A stretch of 64,000 nucleotides of DNA, taken from the NCBI GenBank assembly GCA_016791425.1, contig JAEUMQ010000007.1:496001-560000 (forward strand). The letters run 5' to 3'. This document shows, one piece after another, positions 28,402-38,922 of the stretch. The notes beneath the pieces are model-generated. The model worked only from the letters and a program-made list of their open reading frames with translations. It had not been told where the DNA came from and made no database searches. A program made the position numbers and the translations under genes. The first letter of the stretch is position 1; each line of letters starts with the position of its first letter. Origin of the DNA: Hyphomonadaceae bacterium. Its GTDB lineage: Bacteria; Pseudomonadota; Alphaproteobacteria; Caulobacterales; Aquidulcibacteraceae.

Positions 28402-29565
28402 TCATCCGGCGCGTCCATCGGCCGCCGCTGCGCTACGCGCAGCAAATTGGCCGGATGGGTCGATCGGCCGACCATTACGCCTGATTTCCACATACAATTC
28501 CGGCGCCGGCGCCGGATCCGCCGTGCGCGGCATAAGGCCGACGATCTCGCCTTGTTCGACGCGTTCGCCAGTCCGCTTTCGCGCGTCAGCCATTCCAGCC
28601 AGCACCACGGCGTAGCCATTGTCCAGATTCAGGATGAGAATGTGTCCGTAGCTGCGGAAAGGTCCCGCATACCCGACGGTTCCGCGGACGGGAGAGGCCA
28701 CCTGCGCGCCGCCGGCCGTTCGCCAAGTGACGCCGGCGGCGGGGCGCCCCGCTTCATTGGTCTGGCCGTAATGTGTGACCACGCGCCCTGCGACCGGCGC
28801 CTGCAGGCGTCCGAGCGGCGCTGCCGGGGCTGCGGCCGCTGTCCGCCTTTGGCCCTGCACCCGCCGCGCCAGCTCCGCGAGCGAGCGCGCCTCCGCGGCG
28901 TGCTGCGCCGCCCGCCGCTCGGCCTCGGCGGCCGCCGCGATCAGCGTCTCTTGCGAGCGGCGACGCTGGTCGCGTTGCGCCTCGATGCCGGTGCGCTCTG
29001 CATCAAGCGCGGCTTGCGTCTCCACCAAGGCCTCTTGCGCCTGAAGTTCGACCTCTTGCTGGGCGCGGGTGGCGGCGATGAGCTCGGTCCGGGCCTTGGA
29101 GGCGGTCGCCAGATCGCCGGCCATAGCTTGGGCGAACGCCGCCCGCCGCGCGCGGGCGCGGCCCACTGTGCGCTGCGCGCGTTCCTCGAACACGCAGGCG
29201 ATCAGCATCGCTTCGATTGCAGCCTGGTCGTTGGCGCGGGCGCGCGTCGCGGCGGCCATTCGATCCTCCAACTCCGCCACGCGCTGCTCGCTCGCGAGCG
29301 TCGCAGTTTCGGTCTCGGCCTGCAGCTGCGCGGCGGCCTCCAGCTTGCGGTCGAGCGCCGCGATCTCCCGCTCCGTGCGCCGCGCCTGGGCGCGCACGCG
29401 TTGCGCCTCGCGCGTGGCCTCGACCCGGGCGCGCTCCGCCTGCCGCGCGGTCGTCGCGCGCTGGGCGGTCTGCGCGGGCGCAGAATCGGAAAACGCAAGC
29501 AGGACCGCCGCAAGCGCGACGGCCGCGCCGGCGCGTTTCGCGCCGTGTGCCATTGGAACCACCAT
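28402..29565 (-). CDS. envC: EnvC-like murein hydrolase activator (387 aa)
   Basis: A signal peptide ends near APAQ. A long coiled coil rich in Ala, Arg and Glu spans about residues 35-255. A C-terminal LytM-like domain follows (LQAPVAGRVVTHYGQTN, then SPVRGTVGYAGPFRSYGHILIL, ELYVEIRRNGRPIDP). The zinc-ligand histidine and Asp of active M23 peptidases (normally HxxxD) are absent: the sequence reads GVTWRTAGG. This matches EnvC, which activates amidases rather than cutting murein. The gene is flanked by rlmH and ctpA. Confidence 0.85.
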   Translation of the reverse strand: MVVPMAHGAKRAGAAVALAAVLLAFSDSAPAQTAQRATTARQAERARVEATREAQRVRAQARRTEREIAALDRKLEAAAQLQAETETATLASEQRVAELEDRMAAATRARANDQAAIEAMLIACVFEERAQRTVGRARARRAAFAQAMAGDLATASKARTELIAATRAQQEVELQAQEALVETQAALDAERTGIEAQRDQRRRSQETLIAAAAEAERRAAQHAAEARSLAELARRVQGQRRTAAAAPAAPLGRLQAPVAGRVVTHYGQTNEAGRPAAGVTWRTAGGAQVASPVRGTVGYAGPFRSYGHILILNLDNGYAVVLAGMADARKRTGERVEQGEIVGLMPRTADPAPAPELYVEIRRNGRPIDPSGQFAARSAAAADGRAG

Positions 29566-29578
29566 ACCGACGGGATCT

Positions 29579-30046
29579 TCAGTCCCTGTGGTAGGGAGTT
29601 TGGCTCATGATCATGGAAACTCGGTAAATCTGCTCGGCAAGCATCACGCGAACGAGCCGATGCGGCCAAGTTTGTCGGCCAAAAGCGAGCTTTTCGTCAG
29701 CCTGGTCCTTAACCGATTGTGAAGCTCCGTCCGCCCCGCCGATCCAGAACGTGACGCATGCCCGGCCCTGGTCCCGCCAGGCGGTGATCTTCTGCGCCAA
29801 TTGTCTTGAAGAAAGATCGCTGCCGCGCTCGTCGCAGAGGACCTTGTAGGAATCGTCGGGCGTGGCCTGGAAGAGGGCGACCGCCTCTTTGCGATCGTCG
29901 CCCGGCGGCTTCGACTCCACCTCGGCTAGGTCGATGGCGAGGCTGAGCCGTTTTCCCGCGGCGTTGGCGCGTTTGAGATAGTCCTCGACGAGCGCTGCCT
30001 CGGGCGCGTTCTTCAGGCGCCCGACCGCGACGATCTGGATGCGCAA
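29579..30046 (-). CDS. rlmH: 23S rRNA pseudouridine-1915 N3-methyltransferase RlmH
   Basis: 155 residues with the SPOUT/RlmH features: RIQIVAVGRLKN at the start, VTFWIGGADG and the C-terminal knot LAEQIYRVSMIMSQTPYHR. It methylates the modified base in helix 69. The start codon is TTG at 30046, two bases after the rsfS stop; no earlier in-frame ATG, GTG or TTG exists near the expected N-terminus. Confidence 0.95.
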   Translation of the reverse strand: MRIQIVAVGRLKNAPEAALVEDYLKRANAAGKRLSLAIDLAEVESKPPGDDRKEAVALFQATPDDSYKVLCDERGSDLSSRQLAQKITAWRDQGRACVTFWIGGADGASQSVKDQADEKLAFGRQTWPHRLVRVMLAEQIYRVSMIMSQTPYHRD

Positions 30047-30047
30047 C

Positions 30048-30536
30048 TCAGGAAGCTGCGCGCACCGGCGCGACGGGCGTCCAGATCTTCTCGATGTTGT
30101 AGAAGCTGCGCACTTCCGGCCGGAAGAGATGCACGATCACGTCGCCGGCATCGACCACCACCCAGTCGCAATGCGGCAGGCCTTCCACGCTGAGCACCTG
30201 AACGCCCGCGTCCTTGAGCTTGCGCGTCAGATGGTCCGCGAGCGCGCCGACATGGCGCTGCGAGCGTCCGTTGGCGATGACGATGACATCCGCGACCGAA
30301 GACCTGCCGCCGATGTCGATGGTGACGATCTCTTCGGCCTTGTCGTCCTCAAGCGCCGTGTGGATCAGCTCGGCCGTGCGCGCCGCGCTCAGCCCCGAAC
30401 TGCCATGAGGTCCGTTCGTCTTGGCGCCGTTTCGGGCGCCCCTCCCGCCCTCTCTGGGGGCTGCCTTGCGTCTTGGCGTCAGGCTGGGAGTTCCGCCGGC
30501 TTCCCGCGCCGGCGCGCGCGGCTCAGATGGTGACAG
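30048..30536 (-). CDS. rsfS: Ribosomal silencing factor RsfS, non-canonical start
   Basis: The translated frame gives LIHTALEDDKAEEIVTIDIG, VIVIANGRSQRHVGALADHL, GLPHCDWVVVDAGDVIVHLF and RPEVRSFYNIEKIW, a clear RsfS (binds uL14 and blocks subunit joining in starvation). No in-frame ATG, GTG or TTG exists between the domain and the upstream stop at 30558-30560. The best candidate is CTG at 30536, eight bases after AAGGA; other CTGs lie at 30482 and 30392. The start is therefore unresolved (protein 114-162 aa). Located between nadD and rlmH, its usual position. Confidence 0.85.
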   Translation of the reverse strand: MSPSEPRAPAREAGGTPSLTPRRKAAPREGGRGARNGAKTNGPHGSSGLSAARTAELIHTALEDDKAEEIVTIDIGGRSSVADVIVIANGRSQRHVGALADHLTRKLKDAGVQVLSVEGLPHCDWVVVDAGDVIVHLFRPEVRSFYNIEKIWTPVAPVRAAS

Positions 30537-30615
30537 TGTCGGGTTCCTTTTGCTGCCCTAGGGACTCTCCACATGTAGCATCGCCTCGCCTCATGCGCCA
30601 CCGTCGCCCTGGAAT

Positions 30616-31200
30616 TCATCGGGTGCGCGAGCGGATCGCCGTTGAGGACAAAGGCGAAAACCGCGCCGTAAGGAACACCCAGGCCGGCGGCTTCGACGCG
30701 AAGAGGCTTTGGCCGTCGCGCTTTCGCGCTGCAGCAAAACGCCGGAACGGCGGCGCGAATCGGGCGCGGGCGCCCGCGCTCGGGCGGGAGACGATGGCCG
30801 CCGGCAAGGTCTGCAGCAGCAGCGGCCAGCGCCGCCATCGAGCAAAGGTCTCCATGTTGTCCGCGCCCATCACCAGCACGAAGCGCACGCCAGGATAGAT
30901 CTGCTGCAGCCTCCGCGCGGTATCGACGGTGAAGGTTAGTCCCAGGCGCGATTCCAGATCCGTCACGATATGCTTGCGCCCGCGCGCCTTGGCGCGCGCG
31001 CTCGCCATTCGCTCCTTGAGCGGCGTGGCCTTGGGCTTCAGCGGATTCTGCGGCGTGACGAGCCACCAGACCCTGTCGAGCCCGAGCCTGGTCGCCGCGA
31101 CATGCGCGACATGCGCGTGGCCGTTATGGGCCGGGTCGAACGTGCCGCCGAGGAGCCCGATGCGCATGCCCGGAAGGGCGGCGGGAAAAGCTCTGTACAC
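30616..31200 (-). CDS. nadD: Nicotinate-nucleotide adenylyltransferase NadD
   Basis: 194 residues. GGTFDPAHNGHAHVA is the nucleotidyltransferase GxFxPxHxGH motif, WWLVTPQNPLK the substrate loop, and SSTAIRSR the C-terminal (I/S)SSTxxR motif. It makes NaAD in NAD synthesis. The GTG at 31200 lies five bases after the proA stop; an internal ATG at 31167 directly before the fold is an alternative. Neither has a good ribosome-binding site. Confidence 0.93.
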   Translation of the reverse strand: MYRAFPAALPGMRIGLLGGTFDPAHNGHAHVAHVAATRLGLDRVWWLVTPQNPLKPKATPLKERMASARAKARGRKHIVTDLESRLGLTFTVDTARRLQQIYPGVRFVLVMGADNMETFARWRRWPLLLQTLPAAIVSRPSAGARARFAPPFRRFAAARKRDGQSLFASKPPAWVFLTARFSPLSSTAIRSRTR

Positions 31201-31205
31201 GGAGG

Positions 31206-32486
31206 CTAGGGCCGGATCTGCCCGTCGCCGCGCACGACGTACTTGAAGATCGTGAGCTGCTCCGCGCCGACCGGACCGCGCGCATGCAGGCGGCCCGTGG
31301 CGATGCCGATCTCGCCGCCGAAGCCGAACTCGCCGCCGTCGGCGAACTGCGTGGAGGCGTTGTGCAGGACGATCGCGCTATCGACGCGCCTGAGGAATTC
31401 CTCCGCGGCGGCCTTGTCCTCCGTGATGATCGTATCGGTATGAGCTGAGCCGTAGGTCGCGATGTGCGCGATCGCGTCTTCGAGTCCGGGAACCACGCGC
31501 ACCGAGAGGATCGGCGCCAGATATTCCGTACGCCAGTCTCCTTCCTCCGCCGCCGCCTTCATGGGCGCGAGGCCGCGGGCCTCTTCGTCGCCGCGCAGGC
31601 TGCACCCCGCCTCGGTGAGCGCCGCCGCGATACTCGGCAACAGCACTGGAGCGATGGCGCGGTCGATGAGCAGCGTCTCCGTCGCCCCGCACACCGACAC
31701 CCGCCGCATCTTGCCGTTCAGGGTGATCGCGACGGCCTTTTTCGGATCGGCGCCCGCATGCACATAGGCGTGGCAGATGCCTTCCAGGTGCGCGAACACC
31801 GGCACGCGCGCTTCCGCCTGCACCCGCTCTACGAGACTCTTTCCGCCGCGCGGAACGATCACATCGATCGCGCCGCCCAGACCACCAAGCATCAGGCCCA
31901 CAGCTGCGCGATCCGTGGTCGGAACGATCTGGATCGCGTCTTCGGGCAGGCCGGCGTCCTGGAGCCCGAGGCGCAAGGCGGTTCCGATCGCAGCGACGCT
32001 GGCCGCCGAATCCGATCCTCCGCGCAGGATCACGGCGTTGCCGGCGCGCAGCGCCAGCGCGCCTGCGTCGGCCGCCACATTGGGGCGGCTCTCGAAGATG
32101 ATGCCGATCACGCCGATGGGGGTTCGCACGCGCTCGAAGCGCAATCCGTTCGGCCGAGTCCACGCGCCAGCGACCGCGCCGACCGGATCGGGGATGCCCG
32201 CGATCTCCTCCACGGCCCGCGCCACGCCCTCCAGGCGCGCTTCATCCAGCCGGAGGCGATCCACGAAGCTCGGCGCCAGGTCCTTCGCGCGCGCGACGTC
32301 CTCGCGGTTCGCGGCCAGGATCGCAGGCGCCGCTTCGCGCAGCCGCTCCCCCATGGCGACGAGCGCCGCCGTGCGCGCCTCCGGCGCTGCATTGCGCACA
32401 GTCACGGCGGCGGCGCGCGCGCGTGCGCCGAGCGCGAACATGCGCTCTTCCAGGGCGCCATCTTCCTGCAGAGGTTGGGCGTTCAT
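31206..32486 (-). CDS. proA: Gamma-glutamyl phosphate reductase ProA
   Basis: 426 residues. Aldehyde-dehydrogenase-like fold with [52 protein letters not shown] and the C-terminal [20 protein letters not shown]. The catalytic Cys is in LEGICH. NADPH-dependent second step of proline synthesis. It follows proB by 17-20 bases (ATG at 32489 or 32486). Confidence 0.97.
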   Translation of the reverse strand: MNAQPLQEDGALEERMFALGARARAAAVTVRNAAPEARTAALVAMGERLREAAPAILAANREDVARAKDLAPSFVDRLRLDEARLEGVARAVEEIAGIPDPVGAVAGAWTRPNGLRFERVRTPIGVIGIIFESRPNVAADAGALALRAGNAVILRGGSDSAASVAAIGTALRLGLQDAGLPEDAIQIVPTTDRAAVGLMLGGLGGAIDVIVPRGGKSLVERVQAEARVPVFAHLEGICHAYVHAGADPKKAVAITLNGKMRRVSVCGATETLLIDRAIAPVLLPSIAAALTEAGCSLRGDEEARGLAPMKAAAEEGDWRTEYLAPILSVRVVPGLEDAIAHIATYGSAHTDTIITEDKAAAEEFLRRVDSAIVLHNASTQFADGGEFGFGGEIGIATGRLHARGPVGAEQLTIFKYVVRGDGQIRP

Positions 32487-32505
32487 CATGGCCACTCTAG
32501 CGCTT

Positions 32506-33618
32506 TCAGCCGACAACGACGAGATCGTCGGCATGAACGAGCGCCGCGCCGCCGGCAAAGCCGAGCGCCGGCTCGATAGCTGCGGACTTGAGGCCTTTGA
32601 TCTTCTCCGCGTCGGCGGAATCGTAGCGCGCGAGCCCGCGCGCGATTTCCCCGCCGTCCGGCCCATAGATGCGCACTGCGTCGCCCTTCTCGAACTTTCC
32701 GCGGATGGCGGTCACGCCGGCCGGAAGCAGGCTCTTGCCCTTTCGCAGCGCCTCGGCTGCGCCCGCGTCCACCTCGACCCCGGCCGTGGACAGCGAGCCC
32801 GCGATCCAGGCCTTGTAGGCTGCTTTGGGGCCAGCCGCGGGGAGGAACCAGGTTGCGCGCGCGCCGGCCGCGAGGCGCGAGAGCGGCTGCGGCTCGCGGC
32901 CTTCCATGATCGCGACCGCGCATCCCGCGGCCAACGCGATCTTCGCCGCCTCGATCTTGGTGCGCATGCCGCCCGAGCCGACGCCCTCCTGCGCGTTGAT
33001 CCCGCCGGCCATCGCCTCGATCTCCGGCGTGATCGCCCGCACCTCGGCGATATGCTCCGCCTGCGGATCGATGCGCGGATCGCGGGCGTAGAGCCCGTCG
33101 ATGTCGGAAAGCAGGATGAGCGCATCGGCCGAGATCATCTGCGCCACGCGGGCGGCGAGCCTGTCGTTGTCGCCGTAGCGGATCTCGACGGTGGCGACCG
33201 TATCGTTCTCATTCACGATCGGCACGGCCCCGAGCGTGAGCAGCGTCTCGAACGTCGCGCGCGCGTTGAGCCAGCGGCGCCGGCGTTCGGTGTCGTCCGG
33301 CGTGAGCAGGGCCTGCGCCACGGGGATTCCGTGCCGCGCGAACGCCTCCTCGTAGGCATGCATCAGGCGCGACTGCCCGGCTGCCGCCGCCGCCTGCTTT
33401 TCCTCGAGCTTCAGCGCGCCCTTGAGCTCGAGCACGCGCCGCCCGAGCGCGACCGCGCCGGAGGACACGATGACATAGCTGCGATGCTTCTCGCGCGCGA
33501 TCTCGTCGGCCAGCGCGGCAAGCCATGCGCGCGCGGGCTCGCCCGTGTCGGTGTCGGCGATGAGCGCCGAACCGATCTTCACCACCACACGCTTGGCTTT
33601 GGAGAGGGGTGTGCTCAC
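32506..33618 (-). CDS. proB: Glutamate 5-kinase ProB (with PUA domain)
   Basis: 370 residues. Amino-acid-kinase domain ([60 protein letters not shown]-like [13 protein letters not shown]) and a C-terminal PUA domain from about residue 280. First step of proline synthesis. Its GTG start overlaps the stop codon of the vapC-type toxin gene (GTGA), which ties proB translation to the toxin cistron. obgE-proB is the usual neighbour pair; here the toxin-antitoxin genes are inserted. Confidence 0.96.
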   Translation of the reverse strand: MSTPLSKAKRVVVKIGSALIADTDTGEPARAWLAALADEIAREKHRSYVIVSSGAVALGRRVLELKGALKLEEKQAAAAAGQSRLMHAYEEAFARHGIPVAQALLTPDDTERRRRWLNARATFETLLTLGAVPIVNENDTVATVEIRYGDNDRLAARVAQMISADALILLSDIDGLYARDPRIDPQAEHIAEVRAITPEIEAMAGGINAQEGVGSGGMRTKIEAAKIALAAGCAVAIMEGREPQPLSRLAAGARATWFLPAAGPKAAYKAWIAGSLSTAGVEVDAGAAEALRKGKSLLPAGVTAIRGKFEKGDAVRIYGPDGGEIARGLARYDSADAEKIKGLKSAAIEPALGFAGGAALVHADDLVVVG

Positions 33619-34001
33619 CAGAGTCTGCTCACGCCGAACGCCTCGAATGCGGAATCGCTGGACACCAGGACAAGTCCGTCGAGCAGCGCCTGCGCAGCTA
33701 GCATCCGATCGAAAGGATCCCCGTGCGCTCCGGAAAGCGCGCCAGCCTGTTGCGCGTGTTCGACGGAGATCGGGAGCGGCGCGAAGCCTCTCTCGACGAT
33801 AACCTTTCCGACGTCCGCTGCGACGACGGCATACTCAGGCAATTTGCCAAGCCGAAACTTGGTCGTGATCTCCCAGGCGCTCGCTGCGCTCACCAGCGCG
33901 TGGGCGCTCTCGTCGCCAATCGCTTCGCGCGCGGCGTCGGATAGCTGCGATGAGCCCGCAACCCACCAAAGCAGGGCATGCGTATCGAGGAGGAGGCGCA
34001 A
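33615..34001 (-). CDS. PIN-domain toxin (VapC family)
   Basis: 128 residues from a TTG start. [16 protein letters not shown] opens the PIN fold with the first acidic residue, [15 protein letters not shown] supplies the middle acidic residue, and [22 protein letters not shown] the last. VapC toxins are Mg-dependent ribonucleases, often cutting tRNA. The start lies two bases after the antitoxin stop, and its own stop overlaps the proB start. All PIN acidic residues appear intact, so the toxin is probably active. Confidence 0.88.
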   Translation of the reverse strand: MRLLLDTHALLWWVAGSSQLSDAAREAIGDESAHALVSAASAWEITTKFRLGKLPEYAVVAADVGKVIVERGFAPLPISVEHAQQAGALSGAHGDPFDRMLAAQALLDGLVLVSSDSAFEAFGVSRLW

Positions 34002-34003
34002 CG

Positions 34004-34285
34004 CTATTTCTCTTCGGGAAGGGAGACCCCGATTGCGTCGGTGAGCTTTCCCTCCCAAGCGTCGAGCTCTGCTTGCGGCAGCGGGTCAAAGAACTCGGGC
34101 CCGAGTTTGCCCACCAGTCCGGCCATCGAGCCGAACTCGCGCTTGGGCTTGGCGGGCGCCAGGGGCGCCAGCCGCGCCACCGGCTTGTCGCCGCGCGCGA
34201 TGATGATCTCTTCGCCCGCTTCAACCCGGGCGATGAGTTGCGAAAGGTGGGTCTTCGCCGCATGGATGGTGAAGGTGTCGGACAT
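34004..34285 (-). CDS. Phd/YefM-type antitoxin
   Basis: 93 residues: MSDTFTIHAAKTHLSQLIAR, then VEAGEEIIIARGDKPVARLAPL, the Phd/YefM DNA-binding fold. The C-terminal acidic tail (FFDPLPQAELDAWEGKL) would bind the PIN toxin. ATG at 34285 is preferred over an in-frame codon four residues earlier. It precedes the toxin gene by two bases, the usual antitoxin-first order. Confidence 0.88.
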   Translation of the reverse strand: MSDTFTIHAAKTHLSQLIARVEAGEEIIIARGDKPVARLAPLAPAKPKREFGSMAGLVGKLGPEFFDPLPQAELDAWEGKLTDAIGVSLPEEK

Positions 34286-34297
34286 CTTAGTCCACAC

Positions 34298-34305
34298 TTA
34301 GCTAA
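34298..34305. promoter_or_regulatory. Possible autoregulatory palindrome of the toxin-antitoxin pair
   Basis: The palindrome TTAGCTAA lies 13 bases upstream of the antitoxin ATG in a less GC-rich patch. Phd/YefM proteins normally bind palindromes over their own promoter. The site is short, so this is tentative. Confidence 0.3.
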
Positions 34306-34379
34306 CTTGCCGCGAATTTTCAAGCTGAAGACGAAGAACGCTTTGCTCGGCCGGCTCTCCGGCCAGCCAATCCGGCCAG

Positions 34380-35486
<1,107 letters not shown>

Positions 35487-37889
35487 CTAGGTCGCTCCGA
35501 TCGCTTCGCGCATCGCTGCGGCGAGCAGGGCGGGCTTGAACGGCTTGGCGATGTGCCCATCCATGCCGGCTGCGCGGCAAGCCGCCGCGTGCAGCGAGCC
35601 CGCATGTGCGGACACCGCGATGATCGGCGTGCGCGGCCGTCCGGTGGCGGCCTCGCGCGCGCGGATGGCCCGCGCCGCGTCCTCGCCGCTCATTACCGGC
35701 ATGAGCAGGTCCATGAGGATGATGTCGAAGCCGGAGTCTTTCTCCCAGGCCTCGACCGCCTCAGCGCCGTTTTCCGCGAACGCCGCGGCGCAGCCGAAAT
35801 GCGCCAGCGTGCGGGCGAGCACCTCCCGATTGACCGGATGGTCATCGACGCAGAGCACCCGCAGCTGCCTTTGCGGCTCGGTCTCGGTCGAGGGCGCAGC
35901 TTCCGGAGCGGCAGGCTGGCTGGCGCGCTGAAAGGGCGCGGAGAACCAGAATTCCGATCCAACACCCGGAGTGGAGCGGCAGTCGATCTGACCGCCCATC
36001 AGCTCGACGAGGCCGCGGCAGATCGAAAGCCCGAGCCCGGTGCCGCCGAAACGTCGCGCGGTATCCGGATCGGCCTGCGCGAACCGCTTGAACAGCCGCG
36101 CGCGAGTTTCCTCGTCGAAGCCGATGCCCGTGTCGCGCACCGTGAAAACCAGGGTGTCGAGGTTCGGCCCGGACGGTCGTCGGCTGACGTCGAGGTGCAC
36201 CCCGCCCTTGAGAGTGAACTTGACGGCGTTGCCGATGAGATTGAGCAGCACCTGCTTGATGCGCAGCGCGTCGCCGCGCCACCGGCCCAGCAAGCCTGCT
36301 CCAGAAACCGAGAACGTGAGTCCCTTCGCCAGCGCCCGCTCCTTATAGAGCGCGCCGATGTCGCCGAGGAGCTCACTGAGCTCGAACGGCTCCTCCGCGA
36401 GCGAGAGCTGTCCCGCTTCGATGCGGGCGCTGTCGAGGAGGTCGTTGACGAGCTCGAGGAGGGTGTCTCCGGATCGGATCACGCCATCCACGAGCTTGCG
36501 CTGTTCCGGGTCGAGCGGCGCCCGCGCGAGCGCGTGAGCAAGGCCGAGGACGCCATTGAGCGGCGTGCGCATCTCGTGGCTGATCGTGGTCAAGAGTTCC
36601 GATTTAGAGCGGCTGGCGCGCTCGGCGATGTCGCGTGCAGCTTCGGCCTGCAGTTCCGCTTCCTTGCGGTCGGTGACATCCTGGATGAGGCCGACGGCGC
36701 CGACCACCGCGCCGTTCTCGTCCAGCTTGGCTTCCCCGAGCGAACGGATCCAGCGCAGCTTGCCGGTTGGCGTGACCACCCGGTGCTCGCCGACCGAGGG
36801 CGTGCCACGCATGAGCGCGTCCCAGCGCGCCACCGCGACCGGCTGGTCCTCCGGATGCAGCATGCTGAAGCCGTCGTACGGATTTTCGGTCACAACCATC
36901 GGCACGCCGAGCACCTTCTCGGAATCGCCGTCGATGAAGACGCGCCCGTCGCGGGAATCGAACTCCCACATGTACGCGCGGCCGATCTCCAGCGCGCGGC
37001 CAAGCCGGGCGGCGGTGCGCTCGAGCTGCAGCAGCGCATCGACTTCGCGCGTCATGTCGAGCGTCAGCATGACGATGCCGCCGATCCGGCCCGCCGCGTC
37101 GCGCCACGGCCGCACCTCCCAGGTCAGCCATTGTTCGCGCCCGTCTGCGCGCACGAACTTGTCGCGCACGCAGCGCTCGGTTGCGCCGGCGAGGCAGCGG
37201 CGGTGGATCGCCTTCCAGTCCTCGCCGATCTCGGGGAACACCTCGTAGTGCGAGCGCCCGATGATCTCGGCGCCTTCGAGACCGTAATCGGAGCGCCAGC
37301 GCGGGCTGGCGTGCAAGTACCGCATGTCGCGGTCGAACATGGCGAGCGCGGCCGGCGCGCCCTCGATGAAGGAGACGAGGAGGCGCTCGCTCTCTTGCTG
37401 CAGGCGCGCGTTGCGTTGCGCTTCCAGCAGCGCCGCGGCGATTGTGGCGAGTTCCTCGAACTCCTTGACCACCGCTTCGTCGCGCGCGCGCGGCGCCAGG
37501 CCTACCGCGCACAGCACGCCGATCGCCTCGCCGGTGGACAGCCGAAGCGGGACGCCGACATACGTCCTTAGGAACGGCGCGTTCACGACCCAATGGTGCA
37601 GGCAGTGCCGCGGATGGCGCGTTGTGTCTTCGATCCAGGTGACGCCTTGGGCGCGCAGGGCGTCCATCGACATCGCCTCCTGCGCAGGCGCCTCGCGGCG
37701 CTCGGCGCCGTACGAGGCCTTGAAGAAGAGCCGATTGTTGTCGTGCAACGCGACGAAGGCGTAGGCGGCGCCTGCGGCGCGCGCCGCTCGCGCCGCGATG
37801 GCGTCGAAAGCCGGCTCCGGCGCGCTGTCCAGGACGCAGCGCAGCACCGAAAGCCGGCGCGATTCCGCATCATGGGCGAGCTCGCTCAT
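35487..37889 (-). CDS. Hybrid sensor histidine kinase GAF-PAS-PAS-HisKA-HATPase-REC (800 aa)
   Basis: Soluble; no membrane helix. GAF domain about residues 15-155 (YVGVPLRLSTGEAIGVLCAV), PAS about 170-285 and a second PAS/PAC about 300-412 (GLIQDVTDRKEAE). The HisKA phospho-accepting H438 is in TISHEMRTPLNG. HATPase_c follows with N (QVLLNLIGNAVKF), G1 (DTGIGFD) and G2 (FGGTGLGLSI) boxes. The C-terminal receiver has CVDDHPVNRE, phospho-acceptor D727 (IILMDLLMP) and HIAKPFKP lysine. The input signal is unknown. It is 70 bases upstream of obgE, same strand. Confidence 0.93.
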   Translation of the reverse strand: MSELAHDAESRRLSVLRCVLDSAPEPAFDAIAARAARAAGAAYAFVALHDNNRLFFKASYGAERREAPAQEAMSMDALRAQGVTWIEDTTRHPRHCLHHWVVNAPFLRTYVGVPLRLSTGEAIGVLCAVGLAPRARDEAVVKEFEELATIAAALLEAQRNARLQQESERLLVSFIEGAPAALAMFDRDMRYLHASPRWRSDYGLEGAEIIGRSHYEVFPEIGEDWKAIHRRCLAGATERCVRDKFVRADGREQWLTWEVRPWRDAAGRIGGIVMLTLDMTREVDALLQLERTAARLGRALEIGRAYMWEFDSRDGRVFIDGDSEKVLGVPMVVTENPYDGFSMLHPEDQPVAVARWDALMRGTPSVGEHRVVTPTGKLRWIRSLGEAKLDENGAVVGAVGLIQDVTDRKEAELQAEAARDIAERASRSKSELLTTISHEMRTPLNGVLGLAHALARAPLDPEQRKLVDGVIRSGDTLLELVNDLLDSARIEAGQLSLAEEPFELSELLGDIGALYKERALAKGLTFSVSGAGLLGRWRGDALRIKQVLLNLIGNAVKFTLKGGVHLDVSRRPSGPNLDTLVFTVRDTGIGFDEETRARLFKRFAQADPDTARRFGGTGLGLSICRGLVELMGGQIDCRSTPGVGSEFWFSAPFQRASQPAAPEAAPSTETEPQRQLRVLCVDDHPVNREVLARTLAHFGCAAAFAENGAEAVEAWEKDSGFDIILMDLLMPVMSGEDAARAIRAREAATGRPRTPIIAVSAHAGSLHAAACRAAGMDGHIAKPFKPALLAAAMREAIGAT

Positions 37890-37944
37890 CGCGCGGATGC
37901 TCGCCGCGTCGGCTTAAGGCATCGCTAACCAGGTACGCCCGGGT

Positions 37945-38922
37945 TCAGCCCTCGGTGTCGATCTCGGCCTGGGTGGCGGGATTGTATCGCGGCCCGCGCA
38001 CCGCCTTGGGATCGAACGCCGCTTCTATGCGCGCAAGCATCGCCGCATCGAGATCGAACGCGTCGGTCGCGAGGTTCTCTTCCATGTGGTCGATCCGCGT
38101 GGTGCCCGGAATGGGCAGCGTACCCTTGGCGATGGTCCACGCGAGGGCGAGCTGGCTCATCGGCCGCCCGGTCTCCGCCGAAAGGACGCGAAGATCTGAG
38201 AGGAGCGCCACGTTCGCCGGAAAGTTTTCCTCCTGGAACCGCGGCATGAAGAGGCGAATGTCGCCGGGCGTGAATTGCTTCGCGTCGCGCACGGCGCCGG
38301 CGAGAAAGCCTCGCCCGAGCGGACTGAAGGCGACGAACGCGACCCCGAGTTCTCTGCAAACATCGAGAAGCGCGATCTCCGGATTGCGGGTCCAGAGCGA
38401 ATACTCGCTCTGCACGGCGGCGACCGGATGCACCGCGTGCGCCTTGCGCAGCGTCGCGGCGGAGACTTCCGAGAGGCCGATGGCGCGGATCTTTCCCGCC
38501 GCCGCGAGCGCCGCCATCGCGCCCATGCTTTCTTCGATGGGAACCTTCTTGTCCCAGCGATGCAGGTAATAGAGGTCGATCACGTCGGTGCGCAGCCGCT
38601 TGAGCGCCTCATCGCAGGTGCGGAGAATCGTCTCCGGCCGGCCGTCGATGACGCGCTTGCCGTCCACGCCCGTCATCGCGCACTTGCTGGCGAGCGTGAA
38701 GTCTTTGCGCCGATGCGAGACCGCTTCTCCGACCAGCGTCTCGTTCGCGCCGAAGCCGTAGAGCGCCGCCGTGTCGAGGTGCGTGCAGCCCAGATCAAGC
38801 GCTCGGTTGAGCAGCGCGATGCTCTCCTCGCGCGGCGGCGGCGCGGAATACGCGTGGCTGAGGTTCATGCACCCCAGCCCGACGCGTGAAACCGTGAAGG
38901 GACCGAGCTTCGCGGTTTTCAC
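37945..38922 (-). CDS. Aldo/keto reductase at the 3' end of the lig operon (325 aa)
   Basis: An AKR13-type barrel: VSRVGLGCMNLSHAYSAPPP, then LGCTHLDTAALYGFGANETL (catalytic Asp and Tyr), LASKCAMTG (Lys), DLYYLHRWD (His region), IPGTTRIDHMEEN for NADP binding. The GTG start overlaps the ligC stop (GTGA), so it is translated with the protocatechuate genes. A role on an aromatic aldehyde or a semialdehyde shunt is possible but unproven. Confidence 0.88.
   Translation of the reverse strand: MKTAKLGPFTVSRVGLGCMNLSHAYSAPPPREESIALLNRALDLGCTHLDTAALYGFGANETLVGEAVSHRRKDFTLASKCAMTGVDGKRVIDGRPETILRTCDEALKRLRTDVIDLYYLHRWDKKVPIEESMGAMAALAAAGKIRAIGLSEVSAATLRKAHAVHPVAAVQSEYSLWTRNPEIALLDVCRELGVAFVAFSPLGRGFLAGAVRDAKQFTPGDIRLFMPRFQEENFPANVALLSDLRVLSAETGRPMSQLALAWTIAKGTLPIPGTTRIDHMEENLATDAFDLDAAMLARIEAAFDPKAVRGPRYNPATQAEIDTEG

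Noticed and set aside
30479-31066. Alternative minus-strand frame of about 195 codons overlapping nadD
   Set aside because: NadD motifs (GGTFDPAHNGH, SSTAIR) are in another frame. This frame has no motif.
32506-33618. Possible disruption of proB by the toxin-antitoxin genes
   Set aside because: ProB is full length with complete kinase and PUA domains. Only its start overlaps the toxin stop.
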